Assembly: GCF_000188695.1 (NCBI RefSeq) | Contig: NW_004754906.1 | Location: 660,486-692,985 of the forward strand | Length of the DNA stretch: 32,500 nucleotides | Direction: 5' to 3' | Source: Salpingoeca rosetta | Taxonomy: Eukaryota > Opisthokonta > Choanoflagellata > Craspedida > Salpingoecidae | Part shown: positions 1-9,555 of the stretch, piece by piece | How positions within the stretch are numbered: position 1 is the first letter of the stretch | Layout of the letters: every line of letters begins with the position of its first letter | Notes under the pieces: model-generated | Database searches by the model: none | Told to the model about the DNA's origin: nothing | What the model saw: the letters and a program-made list of their open reading frames with translations, nothing else | Made by a program: the position numbers and the translations under genes

Positions 1-15
1 CGTCATTCTTTCTCT

Positions 16-52
16 TCCCATATCCAACAACAACACACAACCACAAAGCAAG
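16..52 (+). promoter_or_regulatory. Leader element upstream of PET117
   Basis: This leader carries TCCCATATCCAAC at 16-28 and CACAAAGCA at 42-50, just before the start codon at 53. The same two blocks, in the same order and at almost the same distance, precede the next gene (820-860). It may be the transcription start region or a conserved 5' UTR; its function is inferred only from this local duplication. Confidence 0.4.
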
Positions 53-536
53 ATGGCTGTGCTTTCTGTTGCTGGGAAGCGGCGGCGCGCGTGGTGGGCG
101 CTTGCTGCCTCTATCGTCTTCTCCACGGGGATGATCGCCTTTGTCCACCTCAACCAGAACAAGGAGCGCGAGGTGCGTGATGATGCGGGGGACAGGCGGC
201 GGCAGTGGCTGGTGTGCACGTGTCTGCATGTGTGTGCATGTGTGTGCATGTGCGTGTGTGTGCATGTGCGTGTGTGTCAATGTGATTACAGCTTGCTGGA
301 GTCCTGTGACCACCTTTGGCCGCACTGCCCACAGCGCTCACCGTGCTGCCCGCTCTCATTGCGCTGCTTGTGCACAGGCGTTGCATGAGGGGGTCATCAA
401 GGATATGGAACGACAGGAGCGCAAGCGGCTCAACAGGATTGAGCAGGAACAGCAGATGGAGCTGCGACGGCAGCTTGAGTTGGAAGAGAAGCGAACACTG
501 GAGCAGCAGCAGCAGCAGCAACGCAAGTCGCAATAG
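53..536 (+). CDS. PET117: PET117-like cytochrome c oxidase assembly factor
   Basis: Two exons (53-172 and 378-536, phase 0) encode 92 aa. PET117 is a small mitochondrial protein needed for cytochrome c oxidase assembly and is linked to the heme A synthesis step. Residues 1-12 are basic (KRRR), residues 13-33 form one hydrophobic membrane segment, and the rest is a charged helix. Exon 2 opens ALHEGVIKDMERQ, which matches the family signature DGVIRDIERQ, and continues as a Q/E/R-rich helix ending in a short glutamine run. Animal PET117 is about 80 aa, so the length fits. The 205-bp intron starts GTGCGTGA, ends CACAG and is GT-rich. The first Met has a good context (AAGATGG). Assignment rests on length, single membrane segment and the signature; all three agree. 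Only 52 bp of upstream sequence is visible. Confidence 0.82.
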
Positions 537-788
537 CCAACCACGCACGACTCTATGAGCGCGCCACCCTCCGTCTAGCTTCCCCACCTCTCCTCTTACA
601 CCCTCGCCCGCTCACTCCCTCGCCCTCGACCAGCCGATACCGCTGCCCTCCCTGCCTCCCTGCTTTGCTATTCTTTCTCGCCTCCTCTCCTCTCGCGCGC
701 CCCACGCAGGATGTGCTTGGAGCATGGAGGGGGCTTGTTACTCTAACCATAAGGCCACATGGTGTTCGGTTGTCGCACTTACTCCGCC

Positions 789-794
789 ATTAAA
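789..794 (+). terminator. Candidate polyadenylation signal (ATTAAA)
   Basis: ATTAAA lies 253 nt past the PET117 stop and just ahead of the next gene's leader. The same hexamer follows the kinase gene at 15938. This is a motif call only. Confidence 0.35.
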
Positions 795-819
795 CACGAC
801 TTGTGTGTGAACACGCTGC

Positions 820-859
820 TCCCATATCCAACCACTGAACACACGCGCGCGCACAAAGC
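820..859 (+). promoter_or_regulatory. Leader element of the 860-2982 gene, copy of the PET117 leader
   Basis: TCCCATATCCAAC (820-832) and CACAAAGCA (852-860) repeat the blocks at 16-28 and 42-50. The distance from the first block to the ATG is 40 nt here and 37 nt in PET117. The stretch between the blocks differs (AC/GC-rich here). Confidence 0.4.
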
Positions 860-1184
860 ATGGGCGGCGAGCAGGAGAGCGGCGTGTCGGAGTACGAGCG
901 CCTACGCCAGGAGAACATCCGGCGCAACTTGGAGAAGCTGCAGGCCCTCGACCTGCTCTCGTCGCCCTCGCTCACGACAGGCTCCGCCAGTGCTTCCACC
1001 ACAACGACAGCAAGCACAACAGGGTCCTCGTCGTCGTCGCAGCAGAAAGAAGCGGGTAAGAAGCCGCCAGCCCCACAGCTACCACGACGCCGCTCCCAGC
1101 GACTGGCACAGCTCAAGCACCGGCCCAGCCTCAAGGAGCCATCTGTTCCTCGGGCGCCGACGTCGTCCAAGCGCCGCCACGAGC

Positions 1185-1227
<43 letters not shown>

Positions 1228-1619
1228 TGTGTCTGTGTGGCTGTGTGTCTGTGTGGCTGTCTGTCTGTGTGCGTTCAAGCCACATCCATCTCCTCTTCTC
1301 TACGATACGTGTCTCATGTTGACCTGTGGACGTGTGTGCAGGCAGACAACAGCGCCGAGGATGCAGATGCACAGGCCAAGTTCTGGTCAAAGCGGCCGCC
1401 CCACTACACATCCGACGACGCCAGCGCCACTGCCAAGACTGAGCAGCAAGCACGGAGTGCAGCACACAGCGCCATCGCCAACGCCAAGTATGGGCGGGTG
1501 TCCTGTAAGCAGTTACGCGCCAACGTGGAGCGCATGGTCTTGCAGCATCTCGGTCGCTCCATTCCACGCATCGGCGGACAGGTGTGTTTGTGTGTGTCTG
1601 TGTGTGTGTGTATGTGTGT

Positions 1620-1686
<67 letters not shown>

Positions 1687-2982
1687 TCTGTGGGTGTCTG
1701 TGTGTACGTCTGTGGGTGTCTGTGTGTACGTCTGTGGGTGTCTGTGGGTGGGTGGGTGTATGTATGGGTGTGCTGCATGTGTCTCTCCGTCTCACTGTTT
1801 GCCTGTGTATCGACTTGTGCGTGTGTGATGACACGCGTCTCCGTGCCATACCACGTGCGATCATCACTCATCCCTGTGCAGGTGAAGCGGGCTGTAATGG
1901 AGCTTGCCGCTGCTCCGCACAGCGTCACCTTCAACCGCATGAGCGGCATCCAGGAATGGGCAAACGCCGTCTTCCTCTTTGTCAACATCAACCCCTCAGG
2001 GTGAGGCCGTACATACGTGTGTCTGTGTGTCTGTGTGTCTGTGTCTGTGTGTCTGTGTCTGTGTATGGGTGAGTTATGCCTACCGCAGTGTCGTTGATGT
2101 CTGCAATCTGGACTTCGCAGGTACGACAACGTGTTTCTCGACGGCGGCCGGATGCTTACGTGGTTCGCACAACCAACCCAGGTAATGCTAGTCACGCCCT
2201 CGAAGCCATAGCCTACAGACACACACACAAGCACGTACAACCCCGCACACACACACTAACACATTTACACGCTCACCCACATACATACATACATACACAC
2301 TCACTCACTCACTCACTCACTCACTCACTCACTCACTCACTCACTCACTCACTCACTCACTCACACACTCACACACTCACACACACACTCACTCACTCAC
2401 ACACCCACTCACTCACGCACTCACGCACTCACACACACACACGCACACACTCACTCACTCACACACCCACTCACTCACACACACACACACACACAACATG
2501 TGCAGAAGCCAACGACGCCCGTGATTGTGAAGCTGCTGCAGTATGGCCAGATGCCCATTCTCCCGCCCAATGGTCCCGTTTTCGCTACTGAGAAGCAAGG
2601 CAACACAGCAACTCAAGCGACAGTCACAACGAATGCTGAGGTACTCAGCTCACTGCCACACAACAGCCACGATTGCGCCAGCAGCACAGCAGATGCTGAT
2701 TACGACACTGCCTACGAACACACATACGACGACGGGAACGACCACCACCGCCAGATTGATTACCGGCATTATGAAGTAGATGGTGATGTTGTTCGGAGTT
2801 TGGTTGACGAGTGTGTGCTGCTGTTCTGCCGGCTGCCTGGCCAGGACTACGTGTGCCTTGGACGCCTTCGATGCGAGAAGACAGATCTGGATGCCCGGCC
2901 AATGCGTTTCCTTTGGCGCTTAATCGACCATGGTCACCTTCTCAGGTCCCCTTCCTTTCTTCAGATGCTTCCAGCACCGTGA
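860..2982 (+). CDS. Uncharacterised 407-aa protein with conserved-looking C-terminal module
   Basis: Five exons fit in phase: 860-1186, 1342-1581, 1882-2000, 2121-2181 and 2506-2982. I do not recognise the family. Residues 1-109 are low-complexity (Ser/Thr-rich, then basic), with a short charged helix at 11-30. Residues 110-228 look folded and helical (KQLRANVERMVLQHL; FNRMSGIQEWANAVF). Residues 230-249 hold a distinctive motif, YDNVFLDGGRMLTWFAQ. After an acidic, His/Asp-rich linker the C-terminus has a second block, VLLFCRLPGQDYVCLGRL, then PMRFLWRLIDH. The spacing of N-x-F, WFAQ, LFCR, Y-V-x-L-G-R-L and W-x-L-x-D suggests a beta-rich domain. It faintly recalls uncharacterised C-terminal domains of some bacterial helicases, but I cannot confirm this. 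The ATG is in good context (AAAGCATGG). All four introns are microsatellite-rich, and the last contains the (CTCA)n block. It ends convergent with the coiled-coil gene. Confidence 0.6.
1187..1226 (+). repeat. (GT)20 at an intron 5' end
   Basis: A pure dinucleotide tract begins at the splice donor itself (CAG|GTGTGT) of intron 1 of the 860-2982 gene. Confidence 0.9.
1625..1744 (+). repeat. (TG)n followed by three copies of a 22-bp unit
   Basis: The TG tract (1625-1682) runs into three tandem 22-bp units (about 1679-1744), each containing TACGTCTGTGGGTG. All lie within intron 2 of the 860-2982 gene. Confidence 0.85.
2281..2364 (+). repeat. (CATA)n and (CTCA)n microsatellite
   Basis: A short CATA run is followed by about 16 units of CTCA in intron 4 (2182-2505) of the 860-2982 gene. 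More irregular CA/CTCA sequence follows up to about 2495, close to the acceptor at 2504-2505. Confidence 0.9.
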
Positions 2983-2994
2983 CGCTCGTGCGTG

Positions 2995-2996
<2 letters not shown>

Positions 2997-3027
<31 letters not shown>
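2997..3027 (+). repeat. (TCTG)n microsatellite
   Basis: Seven to eight units of TCTG lie just after the stop codon at 2982, probably in the 3' UTR. Confidence 0.9.
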
Positions 3028-3031
<4 letters not shown>

Positions 3032-3129
3032 CATCCTATGCAACAGTATGTGTGCATCTCATTGGCTTGTGGTTCTCTCCCGTGGCGCGGCTTTGTCTTG
3101 CTCGCGGGCTGGATGAAGCTAGTGTCAAG

Positions 3130-3135
3130 TTTATT
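3130..3135 (-). terminator. Candidate polyadenylation signal for the coiled-coil gene
   Basis: TTTATT on the plus strand reads AATAAA on the minus strand, about 420 nt past the coiled-coil stop at 3557. It is the only canonical hexamer I saw on that side. Confidence 0.3.
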
Positions 3136-3294
3136 TCGAGTGTACGGAAGTCCGAGCTGGCCGTACCAAGGAACAACACGCAAAGTCGTGTAACACAACA
3201 GAACAGAGAGACAATGCTCAATCAACCAATCAATCACATCGATCACACCAATCAAGGGCAACTACAACTACCATCGCAACTCACACAACGACAG

Positions 3295-3307
<13 letters not shown>

Positions 3308-3340
<33 letters not shown>

Positions 3341-3383
3341 AAACAACAACAACAACAACAACAACAAAAACAACAACAACAAC
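3308..3383 (+). repeat. (ACA)n trinucleotide tract
   Basis: About 25 units of CAA/ACA with two short interruptions (AAAAA at about 3340 and 3366). It lies in the 3' region of the minus-strand coiled-coil gene, where its RNA would read as TTG/GTT repeats. Confidence 0.9.
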
Positions 3384-3556
3384 TTCGACTCGCACAATGG
3401 CTGGCCGTGACTGCTACTGTCTGGCTTTCTGGTCTCTTCCTCTGCCCGCCCCTTTCACTAGAACACACTCACGCCCGCGCCTGCTCTCACATCGTGTAAC
3501 GCACGCATACACGGCACAGCAATGGCTCAAAGAGGGCAGAAAACACAAGCACACTC

Positions 3557-6500
3557 TCAGGCCTCCGCCTTGTGCTCGCCCCACACCTGCTTTGAAATCC
3601 ACACGGGCCACTCAAGGAAGGAGACATTGTGGGATCTTGCACGCGCAAACAGCTCTGCCACACTTGCATTCTGAACACCGGCAGCAACAATAGCATGAAC
3701 ACGGCAAGCGCAGGACCAAGCAACAAAGAGTGAGCATCAGCGAAAGCATGATTGAAAGCAAGCACACACTCAAACTCATACAACGGCAGCAATAGACAAC
3801 AGGACGCAAAGCACATTGCTTCCCTCAACTGGCAAACAATAACAAACATCGAGTGTACTGACGGGTGCAAGCTTGCCCGGGTTCTCCTTCTCATAGTTGA
3901 TGCGCAAGGCGAGCACAAGGTTTGCAAAGTACACCTGCACACAGCAAAGCAAACAAGGTTGAGTCAAACAAGGACATCCGTAAGCTATCGCAGAAATGCA
4001 ACGGTTCACTCCCACCAATCCCAAGAGCATGAAGAGCAGGTTCATGTGCACATGTAGACATGTACACATGCACACACGCACGCACGCACACACACACACA
4101 CACGCATATGTACTCGGACTCCAGTCCACACAGTCGTCTCATACCCGCTCGAGAATGAGTTGGTTCTGCTGCAGTTCGCCCAGCTCCTTCTGTGCCGTCT
4201 CAAGGCTGGCCTTGCACCGTTTCCCCGCCACTTTCTCCTGCTGCAGCTCCTTGCACACCTCCGCAAGTTGCGTGACAAGCTGGTTCTTGTACGCCTCAGC
4301 GGCAACAGCAACAGAAGACGAGCGTGACACGGCTTGCTGCAGTTGCTGCATGCTGTCCGCGTGATCACCGAGTTCAGAGTTGACCTCTTGCCTCAGATTG
4401 GTCATCCACTGTCGCACCTGTTCAAATGCTTCGCGAACACGAGCAACTACAAAAACAGCAGGTCAAACGCAACACGACAACAAACTCAACAATGAATGGT
4501 ACAACCTTACGCATTGCTGGCATCAAGCACATCATCGCAACTCGCCAAATACGCATGATGGACTGCGCAGATCATTACCTTGTGCTTGGCGTTGCTCTAC
4601 AAGCGCGGCCTCTGCGGCCGTGTGCTTCGCCTCATATTCAGCACGCAGCGCAGACGCAGTGGAATCGAGTGCTTTGTCTGCCTGAGCGTGTGCTTCTGCA
4701 AGTTCGTCTTGGTGTCTTGAACTCAGTGCTTGCAAGCGAGCATTGCTCGCCTTAATAGCACTGGAAAGCTCTTCGATTCGCACGCGAAGCACAATTGCTT
4801 CCTGATCAAGCGCTTGCACGGTTGCATTGTGCTCAGCCTTGATGCTATCCACATGGTGTGCGTGCTCAGCCTTGATGGTGTCGACTTGCTGTACGTGCTC
4901 AGCATCCTTCTGCTCAAGCTGCTGTGCATGCTCAGCCTTGATGTTGTCCACATGGTGTGCGTGCTCAGCCTTGATGTTGTTGACCTCTTGCGCATGCTCA
5001 GCCTTGATGCTGTCAAGCTGCTGTACGTGCTCGGTCTTGATGCTGTCAAGCTGCTGTGCGTGCTCAGTCTCCTTCTGCTCCAGCTGCTGCGCATGCTCAG
5101 CCTTGATGCAGTTGACATGCTGTGCGTGCTCAGCGTCCTTCTGCTCAAGCTGCTGTGCGTGCTCAGCATCCTTGTGCTCAAGCTCCTGCGCATGCTCAGC
5201 CATCTTCTGCTCAAGCTCTTGCGCATGCCCGGTCTTGATGCAGTCGACATGCTGTGCGTGCTCAGCATCCTTTTGCTCAAGCTGCTGTACGTGCTCAGCC
5301 TTGATGCAGTCGACATGCTGTGCATGCTCAGCTTCCTTGTACTCAAGCTCTTGCGCATGCTCAGCCTTGATGCTGTCCACATGCTGTGCATGCTCAGCCA
5401 TCTTCTGCTCAAGCTGCTGTGCGTGCTCAGCATCCTTCTTCTCAAGCTGCTGCGCATGCTCAGCATCCTTCTGCTCAAGCTGCTGCGCATGCTCAGTCTC
5501 CTTCTGCTCAAGCTGCTGTGCGTGCTCAGCACCCTTCTTCTCAAGCTGCTGTACGTGCTCAGCCTTGATGTTGTCCACATGGTGTGCGTGCTCAGCCTTG
5601 ATGTTGTTGACCTCTTGCGCATGCTCAGCCTTGATGCTGTCAAGCTGCTGTGCGTGCTCAGCCTTGATGCAGCTGACATGCTGTGCGTGCTCAGCGTCCT
5701 TCTGCTCAAGCTGCTGTGCGTGCTCGGTCTCCTTCTTCTCAAGCTCTTGCGCATGCTCAGCCTTGATGCAGTTGACATGCTGTGCGTGCTCAGCGTCCTT
5801 CTGCTCAAGCTGCTGTGCGTGCTCAGCGTCCTTCTGCTCAAGCTGGTGTACGTGCTCAGCCTTGATGCAGCTGACATGCTGTGCGTGCTCAGCGTCCTTC
5901 TGCTCAAGCTGCTGTGCGTGCTCAGCTTCCTTCTGCTCAAGCTGCTGTGCGTGCTCAGCATCTTTCTTCTCAAGCTCCTGCGCATGCTCAGCATCCTTCT
6001 GCTCAAGCTCTTGCGCATGCTCAGCCTTGATGGTGTCCACATGCTGTGCGTGCTCAGCATCCTTCTTCTCAAGCTGCTGTGCGTGCTCGGTCTTGATGCT
6101 GTCAAGCTGCTGTGCGTGCTCAGCGTCCTTCTTCTCAAGCTGCTGTGCGTGCTCAGCCATCTTCTTCTCAAGCTGCTGTGCGTGCTCAGCTTCCTTCTGC
6201 TCAAGCTCTTGCGCATGCTCAGCCTTGATGCAGTTGACATGCTGTGCGTGCTCGGCGTCCTTCTGCTCAAGCTGCTGTGCGTGCTCAGCTTCCTTCTGCT
6301 CAAGCTCTTGCGCATGCTCAGCCTTGATGCAGTTGACATGCTGTGCGTGCTCAGCATCCTTCTGCTCCAGCTGCTGTGCGTGCTCAGCATCCTTTTGCTC
6401 AAGCTGCTGTGCGTGCTCAACCTTGATGCAGTTGACATGCTGTGCGTGCTCGGTCTCCTTCTTCTCAAGCTCTTGCGCATGCTCAGCCTTGATGCAGCTG

Positions 6501-9500
6501 ACATGCTGTGCGTGCTCAGCGTCCTTCTGCTCAAGCTGCTGTGCGTGCTCAGCGTCCTTCTGCTCAAGCTGCTGTGCGTGCTCAGCGTCTTTCTGCTCAA
6601 GCTGCTGTGCGTGCTCGGTCTCCTTCTGCTCAAGCTCTTGCGCATGCTCAGCCTTGATGCAGTTGACATGCTGTGCGTGCTCAGCATCCTTCTGCTCCAG
6701 CTGCTGTACGTGCTCAGCATCCTTCTGCTCAAGCTGCTGTGCATGCTCAGCCTTGATGGTGTCGACATGCTGTGCATGCTCAGCATCCTTCTTCTCAAGC
6801 TGCTGTGCATGCTCAGCCTTGATGCAGTTGACATGCTGTGCGTGCTCAGCATCCTTCTTCTCCAGCTGCTGCGCGTGCTCAGCCTTCATACCAGCAAGTT
6901 GTCTTTCGTGCTCTTCAAGGATACCCACTGTCTTTTCATCATACCGTGACGCCAAACTGCTGATTTCTGCCGCGTGTTCTTCCTTGAGACTGCACACCTC
7001 TTGCTCGTGCTTGCGTTGCTGCTGTCTGATCATCCCTGTGTGCGCGTCGGTCTCACGGGTAATGCGTTCTTCATACTCATGCGTCAAGTGTGCAAGTTGC
7101 TGTGCATGCTTCTCCTCCAGGTCGGCCTGCTGTGCAGCAAACCCTGTCTCCATCGCATCAAGCTGCCGTGCCTTCTCCACTTTGTTCATGTCCAGCTCTC
7201 GCCTGTGCTCCGCAAGTGCTGTCTCGAGCTTCCTTTCGCACGCTGCTTTCGTCTCTGCAAGCTGGAGCGCATGCGTTTCGCTCGCCGCGCTCATCTCCCG
7301 CTGGTGTGCTTCAGACTGCTCCCTCAGCTGAGTCTGCACATCCCTCTGCAGCGCACCTGTCCGTGCGTGCAGCTCGCACGTGTGCTCTGCAGCCAACACG
7401 CGCATCGCGCCTTGGTGATTCTCCTCCAACACCTGTAGGTCTTGATCTTGACGCGCGGTGACAGCGTGCAGCTGCGCAGTGGCCTTGTCGACCATTTCCC
7501 TCAGTCGCTGCTCGCGTTCAGCGTGAAGCTGCTCCTGCTTGCGAACAGCGGCCGTCAGTTTCTGTGCGTGGGCGTTCTGGACGCTGCTCAGGGCGGTTTG
7601 GTGCTTCTCGTTCAGCTGTTGCATGCGGGTGGAAAACTCAGCCTCGAGTGCAGCCAATTGGTTCCGGTGCTCTTGCTTGACAGTATCGAGTTCTTGCTGG
7701 TGCTGACGTTGTGCGCTGCTCATGTCCTGCTGCAGCTGTGCGGAGAGACTGGCTGTGGTCGTCTCCACCTCCACCTTGACCCTCTCCACCTGCTCCACTA
7801 AGTCATTGCAGCGTGTACTGAGCGTGCGCCGTTGGGCAACGCTCTCCTTCACCAGCAGCTGCAACTCAGCACAGAGACGGCGCATATGCGTCGTTGCGTC
7901 GCCCTGGTCACCGCCGCTGCTGCTGCTGCTTGCTTCTGTCCCTGGAGCGCCCTCTTGCTCGCCCTCCACAGACTCATCTGCCGACGTCAGCGCTGCAACG
8001 GCAGTCTCCATCTCCGCCTGCATCTCACACAGGGCAGCGGCAAGCTCCTTGTTGTGGTCGCGTAGCGCCATCACCTCTTCCTTCATGTATGAATGCTGGG
8101 CGTCATGCTCGTTGAGCAATTCCTCCACCTCCAGCTGCGATTGCTTTCGTGCTGTCGCGAGCGCATCGCTGAGTGTCTGCATGCTGTCTCTGAGGCGGGC
8201 CGTGTCCTGAGCGTAGCGGTCGTGCACGGCTGCCACTGCGCGCTCCGTGTTGTTGAGCTGCACCTGCAAGCTGCTAATGGTGCAATCCCGTGCACGCATC
8301 TCTTCCTTCTGCTCCTCAATTGTCTCGCGCAATGTGCACACATCACGCCTCAGCTGTGAATTTGCCGTCTGCAACGCCGCCATTCGGTCTTTGCTCTCGG
8401 ACTTGGGCGTGGGATTCTGTTCCGCTGTTGTTGCCTGGGCATAATGTTATTCGTGTGTGTATTACGCGTACGGGTGCATTGTGTGCGTGTGTTGCGCATG
8501 TTCTTGCGTGAGGATAGCGACTGGAGTAAAGGCACGCAATGCTGCTGATGGTGGTGCTGATGATGTTGAGAGGACATGGAGCCAGCCACCATCATCACGA
8601 CAACAAAATGAATCCTAACATCACCACCACCACCATGGCATCACCACAGGCCGCATGCACGATGTGTCGCTTACCGCGCGGATCTGGCTGACGAGATTGC
8701 GGCTGTCTTCAAGCAGTCGACGCAGACTGGAGGTGGATGGCGAGGAGCGCTGTGGTGGTGACAACAGGGGCAACAGCATGATGGGTGAAATGAATGAGCA
8801 GACGCCGTGTGGTGCACGCATGCAAGCATGAAGCATAGCAAGGAAACGGACGATGGCGTCTGATTGTAGGTAGAACGTAGCGTACAACGAGAGAAATCTT
8901 AAGAAGTGCGCAGCTCAACAGCACACGCAAGCACGCACGCAATCACACACACACACAAAAACAACTCATTGAATAAGGAAGTCAACGAACACGTGAACAG
9001 ACATATGTACACGCATACACGCATTCACGCATACACGCATACACGCAAACGCACACACGCAAACGCACACATTTTCACGGACCTTTCTGCGAAGCCTGCG
9101 GGGTTGAGGTGTCATGACCTCCTCGCCATCATTTGTAATGTCCACCCACTCCGAGTCGTTCATGGTGGTGGATGTCATGATGGAGGAGTTTGCTGTTGCC
9201 ACACCCCCTTCATCCTCCATGTCTGTGTCCCGGCAGCTGGCTGTGTCCGTAAGGCTGCTACTGTCCACGCTGGTGTCGCGATACTGAGAAGATGAGGGCC
9301 GAAATACCCTTGGGGTTGCATGCACACTGGCGTTCACACTGCTGCTCATACTACTGTTCATGCTGGTGGTGGTGTTGCTGGTGGTGGAAATCCGCTTGGC
9401 ACGCCGGCGCGCAGGCTTGCTGTTCTCCTTCTCCACGAGACCCAGCGCTTGGAACTGACGAAGGCGCTGATCAAACTTGTCTTTGCAGTGCTGCGGTATG

Positions 9501-9509
9501 TGTATTGTA

Positions 9510-9555
<46 letters not shown>

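Larger units (their letters stand above)
537..859. other. Intergenic region PET117 / uncharacterised gene
   Basis: No gene is visible in these 323 bp. The first part is a pyrimidine-rich 3' UTR (CTCCCTCGCCC-type runs, 560-690). It holds an ATTAAA at 789-794 and then the repeated leader of the next gene from 820. Confidence 0.6.
2983..3556. other. Convergent intergenic region with simple repeats
   Basis: No gene is visible between the stop of the plus-strand gene and the stop of the minus-strand coiled-coil gene. It contains (TCTG)n at 2997-3027, CAATCA-type repeats at 3221-3258, an (ACA)n tract at 3308-3383 and a minus-strand AATAAA at 3130-3135. No clear plus-strand polyadenylation signal was found. 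Confidence 0.6.

Noticed and set aside
1187..1744. Long Cys/Val or His/Thr open frames over (GT)n and (CA)n tracts, here and throughout the window.
   Set aside because: Dinucleotide repeats stay open in all frames; these segments are introns bounded by GT-AG with matching phase.
3863..4145. The coiled-coil gene ending at the TGA just after 4145.
   Set aside because: That stop lies within GTATGA, a good donor, and two in-phase downstream exons with non-random sequence follow; still, these are the least certain exons.
4723..7331. Very long open frames on both strands over the repeat array (about 740 and 830 codons on plus, about 710 on a second minus frame), rich in Leu/Cys/Ser.
   Set aside because: The 33-bp unit has no stop codon in these frames, so openness is automatic. 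Only the AEHAQQLEQKD frame connects to spliced exons and has sensible composition.
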